Shown here: positions 36,163-47,412 of the stretch, piece after piece
Numbering within the stretch: the first letter of the stretch is position 1
Layout: the number at the start of each line of letters is the position of its first letter
Assembly: GCF_001522545.3 (NCBI RefSeq)
Contig: NC_031778.1
Location: 23,062,611-23,126,610, forward strand
Reading direction: 5' to 3'
DNA length: 64,000 nt
Source of the DNA: Parus major
Taxonomy: Eukaryota > Chordata > Aves > Passeriformes > Paridae
Made by a program: the position numbers and the translations under genes
Notes under the pieces: model-generated
Told to the model about the DNA's origin: nothing
The model's database searches: none
Seen by the model: the letters and a program-made list of their open reading frames with translations, nothing else

Positions 36163-36308
36163 AGGACTGCCTAGAGAGGTTTGGAGTTTCCAACCCTGGA
36201 GATATCCAAGGAATGGCTGGACTGGGCAGGGTGACAAGGTGGGGATTGGGCACAGGTTGGACTCGATGATCCTGGAGAGCTTTTCCAACCAAAACTATCC
36301 TGTGATAC
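36163..36308 (+). mobile_element. CR1 LINE 3' end, plus orientation
   Basis: Blocks ggactgcctagagaggtttg, gatatccaaggaatggctgg, ggttggactcgatgatcctg and agcttttccaaccaaaacta, then a short degraded tail. It resembles the 43.5 kb copy, which also has ttggactcgatggtc. The longest open frame in the window (36122-36775, 217 codons) starts inside this fragment and then leaves it, so its length is not evidence for a gene. Confidence 0.88.
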
Positions 36309-38949
36309 CCCAGTTTGTCTTTTTCCTCTTTTCACCTTTCAGACTTAGGATCAAATCTGCTCCTATTTCCCTGCCAGAGCATGTCAAGCCCTCAGGAGTG
36401 TGGGGCTCACTAAACATTTTTGGTTTATGCTCTTGTAAGAGACTCCGCGCTGGCCCTGCACTCCTTTTCCAGCCTTGTCTCCCAACTGCTGTTGTTTTCC
36501 CTCAGCTGCTCTATCAGGCCTTTGACTCATCGTTTTTGTCAATCAGAAAGGATTGTGAAGGATTTCCTCCCCAGCTGGGGCAAGATCTGGAGCCCAGGAA
36601 TGAGCCCAAGCCAGCTGGGCTGTGTGAAACCTTCTTTGCTTGTCAGAATCCCCTCCAGCTGAACTTTCAACCATTGAAAAATGGGTTTAAATACCAAACA
36701 AGGAGCCCACGATTGTATCAAAAGATCTATTTTGTCCCTTTGGAAATCAATCTATTGCTCAGAGCTGCTGTTTAAGCTGATGTTTGCTTTTCAGCCACTT
36801 CGAGCCACTCCAGGACATTTGGTGTCCTACCATCCTCAATCTGCAGGATTGTAGGGAGGGAGGTTTGGAGGGATGCTCAGAGGGAGAATCTGCTCTGCAA
36901 GAGGAGGAATGAATTCCAACCATTTTGGACCTTTGGCATGCATCAAAAAATATAAATTAATAATCATATTGAAAACAAAAAGTAATTTGAAGTATTGGGA
37001 AGGGGCAGGCTTTGCACAAAACCTGTCCCAGTCATTTCAGCCAGTCCCCCCAATTCACACCCAGCCACTTTCTGCTTGTGGTGCCTTTTTATGGGGGCTG
37101 ACAAAATCCAGAGGCAATTCCGGCTTTTCCATGGGAATGTGGTGGCACGAGGTGGATGTTCTGTTAATCCAGTGGGGTTTCAGGTGAATTTAGATCAGCC
37201 CTGAACACCCAGGCCAGGCTGGATCAATCCAGCCCCGTTTGCGTCAAAGGCAGCGACAGCAGCTTGGGAAGGGCTCAATAAACAACTTCTCTCTGAAAGA
37301 CAAAGTGAGCCCTCAAAGGCAAAGGTTTGCAGGCAGTTTCTTAAGAAAGTTGGCTGGGTAAACTGACTTCATTAATTATTCAGCCCATCTATTTGACTCC
37401 CACTTAAATAGCTCTATGCATTCTCTAAGTAGGCAAAAATCACCTGAAAATTCCTTTTCAATTCTGCTTTCCTGCTCAAGAGTGGGGTGTGTTTGATCAA
37501 CAGCTGAAATATTAAAATATATTTTTAAACTAAAAGAATCCAAATACCAGGAACTCATCTGCAATAAACATGGCTTTTCCTACAGTATATGAAATTAAAC
37601 AGCAAGAAATATGGATTGAGAATCCAAATTAGTTCTTTGTAGAGAAATGGGGTTGGACCAAAGACATTTATCAGCATTTCCAGTCAAATGACATTCAGAA
37701 TTTTATATGAACATTGTTTTCTTAGTAGGCTGAGATATATTTTATCCAAAATGAATGTAATTAATCCAAATTTAAATAATTTCTGTTACAAATATTCACC
37801 CACCACCAGCTCTGGTTTGTTCCTTTCAATGCCTCCCTGTGCTCATCTTCCAGCTCTCACTGTCCCCTTGCACTGCATCCCATAACTCTTTTATCCACTA
37901 AACCAATTTTTTATCTATGAAAGCATTTAAATAACGCTCTAATTTTCAATTTCAGCCAAGTTTTGCTGTCCCTTTCCCCTCTGCTGAATAAAATCCCTGC
38001 CTTCCAGGTGTGCATCCCACCTTCCATCTGCACCAGCTTCTCCAGACATGGATTTGTCCCCTGCTCAGACACTCCACAATCATCAAACAGAGCAGCCACC
38101 TCCTATCGATGAAAAGTCTCCACTTGCAACTAAGAATGTCAATTATTCAATATTTCAGGATTCTGTCTTAAGCTCTGCCAGAAGTGTTAGTGCCACAAGT
38201 GACAGAATCTGGCTTGTCCCCAGCTCCACAAGAGGCAAACACCAAAGGCCGCTTTTTGCTGATGCAGTTGGGAGGATTTGGAGCATAATCAAAAAGCCTA
38301 AAGGATTTCAGAAAGTTGGAAGGAAAGGTAAGGAGAATAAAATCAAAACAATTCAAAAATATAAAGATGGGGGGTAGGGGGAAATGCAGTGCTCTCTATC
38401 CTATTTTTTTTTCATTCTGGTGTTACCAAAAATACAATTTTCTTCCTCAGATGCTCTATGGGCATGGATGATCCTGAACAAGGATTTTTTAATTTTATTA
38501 TTTTAATTTTATTTTTATTGGAGTCAGGTGGCTGCCCTTATCCCAAGGCAGGGATTTAACACTGTCTGGGATGGTTTTTATGTTTTATTGGAAGAGACAA
38601 GGAGAGTTTACTTTCTGGGTTAACACCACGCAGGAATTTCCAATGAAGAGTCTGGGAGAGCATCTCTGCTCTGCCCTGGATGTGGGAAAAGCTCTCTCAG
38701 CTAAACTGGAGCAGAAAGCAGCACTTCTGGAAATGCTGCTCTGTGCATTTCAGGCCTTAATCTCTTGGTCTTTTCCTGCTTTTCTGTGGAGAGGTGCAAT
38801 ATTCCTGTGCCTTTTCAAAGGATTATAAAAAAATCCTATAGCTGGATAAGAATATTGGGATGAAAATCTGATAGTGCCCGTGGTGGGAACAGATCTTGGT
38901 GCTGGGTTGGGATTGAGCAATGATTTGTTGTTGCAGCTTTGTGTTATAG
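36309..38949. other. Non-coding stretch
   Basis: No gene supported. It includes an (ATTTT)-like tract at 38484-38519. The continuation of the 217-codon frame to 36775 has no recognised domain, and opposite-strand frames coexist. Confidence 0.5.
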
Positions 38950-39335
38950 ATAGAAATTACATGAGACAAACTTTTGTTTCTTTATGTAAAAGAGTTGATT
39001 TTTGTTGTATACAGCTTATTTTTATATGGTATTAGAAGGTGTTGTGTTTGTACCTGATTTACTGAAGTTTACTGAAGTTTAGTTCATTGCTTAGTAAAGG
39101 TGTATTTGTTTATTAATTTTTTTAGACAGTTTTTATATTTTTTTATGGATTCTCATGGGATAGACTTGTTTTATATGTGTGAATTGTGTTTTTATAAAAA
39201 TAGATTATTATGCCAATTGTTTCTCATTCTTTCAATTTGTTCTAGGGGAACTTAATGAGCTAGTTTTGCTAGAAGAGTAAGGTTTGATTTTATATGGCTT
39301 TTTAAATAAAATTTTACTGATGTGTGATAATGATT
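38950..39335. other. Strand-skewed, C-poor T/G-rich block
   Basis: In sampled 60-base rows C is about 4-6 per 60 and G about 13 per 60, with T near half. This is a far stronger strand asymmetry than the flanks. It contains a 10-base tandem (actgaagttt twice at 39061-39080). It ends exactly at the start of the CR1 at 39.3 kb. It could be an old retroviral LTR or other insert with biased composition, or a transcription-linked skew. No LTR ends or coding frames were recognised. Confidence 0.6.
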
Positions 39336-39714
39336 GACAGCACCTCACCTATGGAGAGCTGGGATTGATCAGCCTGGAGGAGAAAAGGCTCCAGGGAGAG
39401 CTCAGAGCCCCTTCCACGACCTAAAGGGGCTCCAGGAGAGCTGGAGAGGGACTGGGGAGGACACAGGGAATGGCTCCCAGTGCCAGAGGGCAGGGATGGG
39501 TGGGATTGGGCAGGAATTCCTGGCTGGGAGGGTGGGCAATGCCTGGCACAGGGTGCCCAGAGAAGCTGGGGCTGCTTCTGGATCCCTGGAAGTGCCCAAG
39601 GCCAGGCTGGGTGAGGCCTGGAGCAGCCTGGGATGGTGGGAGGTGTCCAGAGGTTTGGAATGAGATGGTCGTGAAGGTCTCTCCCAACCCAAACCACTCT
39701 ATAATTCTATATAT
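39336..39714 (+). mobile_element. CR1 LINE 3' end, well preserved, plus orientation
   Basis: About 380 bases, from the C-terminal end of ORF2 through the 3' end. In frame it reads YGELGLISLEEKRLQGELRA, which matches the ORF2 C-terminal motif family (ELGLFSLE-type), then meets a stop. Following blocks are ggaattcctggctgggaggg, ctggatccctggaagtgccc, gtgaaggtctctcccaaccc, and a tail ending ataattctatatat. It is similar to the inverted copy at 47.1 kb. It is 5'-truncated and non-functional. Confidence 0.95.
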
Positions 39715-42700
39715 CCCACTCACTTAGCAAAAAGAGGATTTTATTATTCTCCCTGTATTCTGCTTTTAAGAACTCAGTTCTTTAACTGATGGAGATTGTC
39801 CACAGAAAATCTTAGCCTGGTTTTTTAGATTATTTTTTTTTAAGCAGTAAGGTTGAGAGCTGAGCTGCTTTTTGGTGCCATCAGTGTCAGTCTGGTTGTG
39901 CCATAACCACCCTTCACCTTCCCCAGGAGGTGCATGGAACAAAAAAACACACAGAAAAGCCCCCAAAATAAACCAGAAATTATCAAAAAGCAGAATACTG
40001 AAATCTGGATCCTGAATGTTGTTTAGGAACCGGTAGAAAACAGCACAGCACCGATTTGGGAAGCCACAAAAGGCTTGGACACCTTCAAAGAAAGCGTAGG
40101 GAAGAGCTTCTCCAAGGCCACATCCCTGTGAAAGCAGCCAGCCAGGTGACAGCCAAAATCTGATTTATCTGAACCCCAAACTGTCCTATTTTCTACCAAA
40201 GGAACCGAGCAGGAGGATTGATGGCTCTGTGCAGCAAAACTCCTCCAGGCACCATCCCTGCACCATTCCTTCCATCCCAGAGGGAATTCCCTGCCTCCTG
40301 CTGCATCCAAACTCCCTTGAAACACTCAGAGATCTTCACCAGAGCCACTGTCACCTTCAGAGGGGACAAGCAGGTCTCAGGGGCTTTGGAGAGAAAGTTT
40401 GGGCAGCTGTGCTCACCAAAAGCAGCATTTCCGTGACCAGGAACATGCAAAGATTTGTCACTAAGAGCCATCATTTCTCCCAACCTCCCAAAGGTGACAC
40501 TGAGAGACTTCAGAGCTGCAATCTGTCTCTAATATAACAAATCCAGGCTGTCAGCTTCCTTTGATTCCAGCATTAACTCAAAAAAAAAAAAATTATGATC
40601 AATTACCCCTTCAATTTTTGAGGAAACCTGGGAATTCTCTGCGTTTAACAGAAGGTGACTGCAGTACCTCTAACTCCCTTCACATCAGCTGCAAGGAATT
40701 ATGATTTTCCCTGGTAATGCTGAATTGTTGAAGGTATCTTTTATTTTGGGAACTTCAGGCACCTCTCAGACATTAATTCAGGAGGGCTGGCACCAGTTCC
40801 ACCTCGGAGAAAAGCGCTGCTGTCCCTTTTTCAGGTGAGCCACGGACACTTTAAGTGCTTTGCTTGAGGCCAGGAGTGAGTCACTGGGAGAACCAGAACA
40901 TCTCTCATGCTGCTGCCAACAGCAGCTCATGAAAATAACGGCAATAATTCACAGAAACCTCGGAATTTATGGCAGAATTTAAGGAGTTCGTGGTCTGAGC
41001 CCATTGGACTAAGAATCCTTTAACTATAATTGATGTGGCTATTGTTCATAGCCATTCTCACATGATTACTTGGGACAGAATTCCACAAGTTAATTCTTTT
41101 TAATGCTAAAATAACCAGATTTCCCTAAAGGACTCCAGCACTGAATTCATTAAAAACAACCCAAATGCCACAAAAAACCCACTAAGACCCAAACCACAGT
41201 CTGGGACACCTCACCAGCCACTTTCCACCCCTAAAAAGCTGCAATTACTCACAAAAGGGAACAAGGTCAGGACTTTTCCAGGGACCTTCACCAAGCTGGG
41301 ATTTGTTTTATGTTCTCCTAAATGAAAATTTCCAATGTACAGCTGTCATTTGTAGGAGAGAGCTGTTTATGGATCATTTCCTAATATTTTGTGTGTTCTC
41401 CTCCCCTTTCAGCTATAAAAAGGAAATTGTTGGATATGATTCATTGGTCAGACCAATGCAAATGCTGCCCTTTAAATATGGCGTGATTAATTTAATAGTT
41501 CACTTCTGCTGCAGGAAATTATCCCCTGGACAGAAACAAATAGTCCAATTCCCAAGGAATTTCACATTGTTTTTACAACACTTCCAGCAATGGTATAAAC
41601 AACTCAGAAGTCTCTCAGAAACGTTTTCAGTGGTAATTGCCATATGTCACTATTAAAAATTATCCTAATTCTTGCTCAATTGCAATAAAATTAAATATTT
41701 CTACTGAAATAACACCTGAATATTTACCTGGTGGTTTCCCAGCCTTTGGATGTTGTGATTCCCAGAGTGACTGAGGTTTTAAATGGTTTTAAAAAGGGAA
41801 GGCTAAAATATGCAAATAAGTCCAAGGCACAGAAAGCAGCTCAATTAATTTTCAGGAGGTGCTGAATGGGAGGGTTTTGAATAGAACTTGGTTGTAGGGG
41901 GAGAAAAAAAAACAAACAGCATTGCCCAAATCCATCATCAATCTTCCCACAGGACCAAAATGCTCTGTTGTAGCCCTCCGTACTCATCACCTTTTTGGGG
42001 ACAAAAGCAGCTCTTTTTGTTCAGTGAGAGGTATAAAACACCTCGACTGCTGAGCACGGCTTTGTGACGTTCCCAGGGCAAGGATGGCAATTTTTTCCAT
42101 GGATTTGCAATGTTGGAGACACTTGGAGTGTGCAATTAGCCATGGCACTCTGCAATTTGGCTGCCAGCAGGGAGGAGGAGATTCCTCCTCCAAATCCCTT
42201 GGGATTTTCCTGCAGTGCCATGAAAATGTTGCCGCGTGCTGGTGTTGCAGGTGCCTGATGTGACAAATCCTTGTCCTCACAACCCACCTGCAGCTGTGTT
42301 TTGGGGTTGGGAAAAGGATGGAATTTTCACAGGGCAGCTCCAGCTAAACCAAATCTGCTTCAAAAACCACACTGGAGGTGACTAACTACATCTACAGCCC
42401 TTCAGACTCAATTTATTTGGACAAAGAAGGGCTGGGTGGGGTTTCATCCACACCAAGAGCAATTCCAGGTGTCACAGTGGGTTCTCCAAGGCCAGGCATG
42501 CAGAAGACACCACAGACACCCCAATGAAGTCACACCAGCCACCCCTTTTTGCCAGGAGCCCAAGTTCTGCAGGTGATGCCCTACACTGCTGACAGAACAC
42601 CAGGCTGACTCAGCCCTTGGCCATGGAAAACACCAGGAAAAGCCCAAAAAGGGCTGGAGGTGGTGGGTCTGCCTCTGAAATTGAAGGAATCTCTGCAGGA

Positions 42701-43461
42701 AGACCTGGGTTGGCAATATGCCATGAACCCACAATCCCTGGAAGTCCAAGCAGAGGCCCAGCAACACATTCCCACTCCAGGGAGATTCAGACTGAGCACA
42801 TCCATCTTTAATGATGGAGGACATGGGAACATCCTCTTGGATTTATCAGCTGGGCTGTTGCTTTTCATTTCAGGCAAGCTCAATTTAATTTTTGAAGAGT
42901 AGGAGCAGGTACAGCAGCAGCCAAAAAAAAAAAAATAAATAAATCAGTGGAGTTTGACTCCTCAGCCCATGATAGGAGGCAAAAAAACCAAACCTGGCTG
43001 CCCTTGTTCACATCTTCTTCTGGAAAAGCTGAGGAAGAAATGAAAAAGGAGGAAACTGCCAGAGCCTGGACTCATCTCAGCGCTGGAGGTCAAACATCTC
43101 AATGTTGTCATGTTCACCCTGACCCAGCCTGAGCCTCCCTGTGTCCCCAGGGACCCCGACATATGGATGTGCTAGAGAAAGTCCCCTGGCCTGAAAAGGA
43201 GGTCACATTAATATTTCAGACCACATTTAAGCACAAGTCCTTCAAGAGAGCTTCCAGCACCCTTCTCTGTGTACCTGTAAATCCTCTGTGAAGCTGTTTC
43301 CTTACCCAGGCACATGTGGGGCTGTGTCCAGCTGTGCTCTACAGCTGCCAACATCTGCCTGCAGCTCTGCCACCTGCCTGGGCCAGCTGTGACCACACAT
43401 TCTGCCACCAGTGCCATGAGGAATGACACTGAGGAATGTTTTGTGGAGGAAATCAGTGACC
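39715..43461. other. Non-coding stretch
   Basis: No gene supported. The segment 40800-41070 looks non-repetitive and contains a CACTTTAAGTG inverted motif at 40847-40857. The block 42430-42900 has two-sided open frames (126 codons minus, 80 plus) with balanced composition but no domain I recognise. An A-run followed by TAAATAAAT lies near 42925-42944. Confidence 0.45.
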
Positions 43462-43724
43462 ATCTGACAGCACAAGGGGACAGAGCTTCCAGCTGCGCCA
43501 GGGGTGGTTCAGGATGGAGATCAGCAGGAATTTCTCCATGGAAAGGGAGCTCAGGCCTTGGCAGGGGCTGCCCAGGGAGGTTTGGAGTGCCCATCCCTCA
43601 AAGTGTCCAAGGAAGGCCTGGACATGGCACTCAGTGCTCTGGGCTTGGGACAACGAGGGGATCTGGCACAGCTTGGACTCGATGGTCTTGGAAAGCTTTT
43701 CCAACTTTAATGACTCTATAATGA
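43462..43724 (+). mobile_element. CR1 LINE 3' end, plus orientation
   Basis: Blocks gcacaaggggacagagcttc, gatcagcaggaatttctcca, ggggctgcccagggaggttt, ggagtgcccatccct, caaggaaggcctggacatgg, gcttggactcgatggtcttg and a gcttttccaactttaatgac end with a single tctataatg-type unit. In reverse, its gcccatccct and ctgcccagggagg blocks match the minus copy at 20.1 kb, so these two belong to one subtype. Confidence 0.9.
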
Positions 43725-45368
43725 AGCCAAAAAATTAAACCAGCTGAATTTCTTAATGGAAATTATTTGCCCTTTCCCAGTCACCTGAGCCCAAGGCCTT
43801 CCCCCTTTATCTACACTACAGCACAGCAGGGGAGCAAAGCTCGTAGGGAGACCCAGAATCAGCCCTGCAATTGTCTCCCACAATTATGGAAATTGGCCAT
43901 TTCCATAGATTCTAAACTTCTCAGCATTCCCTGAAGAAATAAACCTTTTTATATGATCAATTCATCCAGCACAAACTAGAAATACAGATCTGTATTACAC
44001 ACATCTCCTGGTCCAGGCAGCTTTCCAAAATACCTTTGCCATGAGTCTCAACTAATTAAGTCATTTCCAAGGTACAATATTGCCTGGAAGAAGAAGTTAA
44101 TGAAATGAGCATATGATCCTTTAGCTAAGCTTCATAGTTTAGGAAAGAATTTGAACCTGTCATCAGGTCAGTCTGAAATTATTCATGTTTAAGGCTAAAA
44201 TGATTCTGAATTAGCCTTAAGTTAATAATATGCTTGATAAAGGTTTTTGTGGAAGGAAACCCTAGGAAAACTCTTGTGGAATTTTTAGTTTAGCTTTTTC
44301 TGTGATGGAATTTCCTAGAGGAAAGAAGCCATTCAAACAGTGCCTTTGATCTGCTACATTTCATATAAAAAATTGTCATTAGCACTCACCAAAATTAATC
44401 TTTCTGCATCCAGAGTGATTTATGCCATGCATGCTTATGAGATGTACATCTCCACACTATATATGATAAAAAATGAATTTGATCAACTCCACTTATCCTT
44501 CAGCAGCTCTGATCACTTCTGAAGGTACTTTGCCCTCACCAGTTCATTTTCATCTGAACTATTTCTTACAATCCTCATCTTTGTGCTTCCAGCAGCTGCA
44601 TAAGAACAAAGCCCCACTCAAGAAACATTTCCTTGCAGGACATGCAATTATTAAATGGGGTTCTAATTACAGATCAGAAATTACAGACATTTCTTTAGCG
44701 AGAAAATACCCAGCATGCCACAGAGAAATTCAATGCCTATTTTGAAGTTAAACTAAGACCATTTTGGTTTTTAAAAAAAAAAAATAAAAATAAAGAAGAT
44801 ATTTTGGGCTCAGATCATGCCTCCTGTATGAATTACATATATTTCAGATGCTGCTAGGCATTATTGTACACAAATATTACTTCCTATTAAAATATCTAAA
44901 AACATATGTCACTTCTGTGTGGCAGCAGCAGCCAGAAGAGCCGTGCAGTCGGCATTTTCTGTGGGAAGGGAAAGGAAAGGTGCCTCTGGATATGTTCTTT
45001 CTATAGAAAGACAGACAGCAGCGTGCAGCCAAAGCCCTCCAGGAAAGCCTGAGCTCCAAAAGGAGCACTCAGCTCCCAAAAAGCAGCTGGGAGCCAAGGG
45101 AAGATTAAGGAGATTAAAGCAACCAGCAAACGCTTGGTGCTGGCTCCAGCTGAACCTCAGCTCCACAGCAGGCCCAAAGATGGAGGGGACAGGCACCAAA
45201 ATGCAGAATACAGCACTGCTTGAGCAGGGCAAAGCTTGGTGGTGGGGAAGCAGAGGCAATGAGGAGATGAAAACCTGAGGTTTGGCTCCAGACCCCCCTC
45301 AGGGAGCCCTGTGCTCAGCTGGGCTCGTTGTGCCAATGGCAGGGACAGGGGACCATCCACAACCCACA
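43725..45368. other. Non-coding stretch
   Basis: No gene supported. An A run lies at 44773-44784. At 44.9-45.3 kb the two strands are both open (119 codons plus, 116 minus) without domains. Confidence 0.5.
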
Positions 45369-45401
45369 GGTGGTCACCCCACAGCCACAGGGGTGACCAC
45401 C
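45369..45401. repeat. Perfect inverted repeat, 12-bp arms, 9-base loop
   Basis: Arm ggtggtcacccc at 45369-45380 and arm ggggtgaccacc at 45390-45401, with loop acagccaca. The arms are exact reverse complements and GC-rich, so a stable hairpin is expected. ggtcacc / ggtgacc is also a nuclear-receptor-like half-site sequence. It lies in a GC-rich patch close to a CR1 copy. Confidence 0.9.
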
Positions 45402-45663
45402 TTTTCCTTGGGTGAGCCGAGGAAAGCCCATCCTGAGGGATCCTGACAAAGAGAGGCCGCCCAAAGCACAGCTGGTGCAGCCAAGTGACAGAAACCGGAG
45501 CCGGGCCTTCACCCCTTGGCCTAGGACATCACCCTCAGGATGTCCCAGAGGTGTTTGGCCATGGCTGGGGTCTCCAGCCTGGGGCCCTCCTACCAGAGCC
45601 CCCAGTTGAGTGGGATGAGCTTCCACGTGGCCCCAGAATTGCAGGGTGGGCCAGGTGGGAAGG
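45402..45663. other. GC-rich unique sequence before CR1
   Basis: Open in both directions (134 codons minus to 45315, 167 codons plus from 45485) without domains. It may be further CR1 or another repeat too diverged for me to recognise. Confidence 0.4.
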
Positions 45664-45912
45664 CCCCACAGTGTGTCACTGGTGCCACCTCCCGCTGCAG
45701 CGGGGCCATCCCAGAGCACGTGGCACAGGTCTGTGTCCAGAGGGATCTGGGATATCCCCGGTGAGGGATGTTCACCTGGACAATCTGTGCCCCACAGTAA
45801 AGATGTTTTTCCTCATGTTCTGGTGGAATTCCCAAAGAGCGTCCATTTCTGCCCATTTCCTCTCCTCCTGTTGCTGGGCCCCACGGAGCAGAGCCTGCCT
45901 CCAGGCTGAGGA
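45664..45912 (-). mobile_element. CR1-type fragment, minus orientation, distinct subtype
   Basis: Plus-strand order: gccacctcccgctgcagcgg, gccatcccagagcacgtggc, gtctgtgtccagagggatct, atatccccggtgagggatg, cagtaaagatgtttttcctc, atgttctggtggaattccc, gctgggccccacggagcaga. The ctgggatatcccc and tttttcctcatgttc blocks define a CR1 subtype different from the songbird-type copies. Its 3' tail is not preserved. A plus frame (45485-45988) crosses it by chance. Confidence 0.75.
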
Positions 45913-47057
45913 CATTTTTGGGATCTGTTTTTCCCTCTCAGCACAAAAAGAGTGGAAGCACCTTCATAGCAGCTGCCCTGTGAAATGAAGGAAGGGAGAG
46001 GATCCAGCCCAGCACATCTGATCTACCTCATCAGGCTCTCTCTGGGGTGGCTGGAGGATGAAATGGGGTCAAAGCTGGCTCCAGCAGACCCTTCCTAGCA
46101 TCCCACAGTCCCTGGTGATGGAAATGTGTGAGGAGAGCCAGAGCAGCAGTTAATAAGATTTTGCTGCCATCTTCTGATGAAAAGACACCACATGGGGAGA
46201 AATGCAGTCACTGGGCAGCACCACATTCCCTGTGCCCTGGAATGATCCCATGGGAAACCTGGCTCCTTTGGCTCACAGCAGCCTCCTGGGATCATCTGGA
46301 TAAATTATTTAAATTCTTGCTCAAATTCCTGCTCCAAACTTCAGAAAACAGCCCCGTGCCTACTGTAGTACCTCCACCAGTAGTCAGCAGTTAAACACCA
46401 TCATATTGTGTTTAATAGCAAATATTTTATCATTTAAAACTCCTCCGTGCTTCAATTTCCAAAAATCAAAGGTTACATTAAAATTACAGCTTTGAATCAG
46501 AGGCATGAATGAGTTTTCTTCCAATAGTTAATGGATTTTCTTCAAATTTTACTTTGTTCTCTAAAAATGGGTTATTTCAGTCTCTCACTTCATGGACTAC
46601 TTTCACACTGGTAATTCTTGAAAATAATAAAACAAAGGGACTTTATATAACATGCAGAAAAATCAACCTAGCATTAAAATAAACTTTTTCTGAGGATAAT
46701 GATGAACAGCCTATTTCTCTTTTGCATTACAGAAGCACAAACCCTGCTCCTTTCTCCAAAGTACCACACACAACTTCAGCTAAAACACACAAACCAGTGA
46801 AACTGGAGCAAGAGCAGTTCCCTTGCAGTGCCTTAAGCTGCAGTTTTTTTGCAGTAACTCAGAATTTGGGTTTTTCTGTGCCATGATGAAAATCAATCTT
46901 CATTTCTGTTCTAGTACTGTTTATTTTATCCTCATTCCCCCGTTCCTCATTGCAGACAAACTGAAACATTCCTTTGGAAGCAGCTCATGGAATGTCACAA
47001 TGAAAACACTTCAGAATATGGAATTGAGCCACTGAGGGACTTTTCTCCCTTCTTGGA
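45913..47057. other. Non-coding stretch
   Basis: No gene, repeat or recognisable site. AT-rich from 46390 on. Confidence 0.5.
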
Positions 47058-47412
47058 CTTACAGAATTGTTTGGGTTGGGAGGGACCTTAAAACTCATCC
47101 AGCCCTACCCCTGCCATGACAGGGACACCTTCCACCATCCCAGGCTGCTCCAAGCCCTTCCAGCCTGGCCTTGGGCACTTCCAGGGATCCAGGGGCAGCC
47201 ACAGCTTCTCTGGGAATTCCAGCCCAGCCTGTCCCCACCTGCACAAGGAAGAATTCCTCCCCAGTATCCCATCCATCCCTGCCCTCTGGCACTGGGAGCC
47301 ATTCCCTGTGTCCTGTCCCTCCATCCCTTGTCCCCAGTCCCTCTCCAGCTCTCTCCCCTTCCTTCACTGCACTTGGGATAAACTTCAAATTCCCTTGCAG
47401 GTACCTCAAAAT
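47058..47412 (-). mobile_element. CR1 LINE 3' end, minus orientation, well preserved
   Basis: Starts with tacagaattgtttgggttgg and gagggaccttaaaactcatc, continues with gacagggacaccttccacc, ccttgggcacttccaggga, atcccatccatccctgccct, ggcactgggagccattccct and tccctctccagctctct, and reaches cttgcaggtacctc. It is the inverted counterpart of the 39.3 kb copy, with shared gatccctggaagtgcccaag-type blocks. The terminal attctatg array is absent beyond a single attgt-like unit. Confidence 0.94.

Noticed and set aside
38940..39335. Retroviral LTR
   Set aside because: No terminal TG/CA pair with target duplication, primer site or polyadenylation layout could be confirmed; kept only as a composition anomaly.
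45485..45988. 167-codon plus frame
   Set aside because: It runs antisense through a CR1 copy and GC-rich DNA, with an opposite frame also open.
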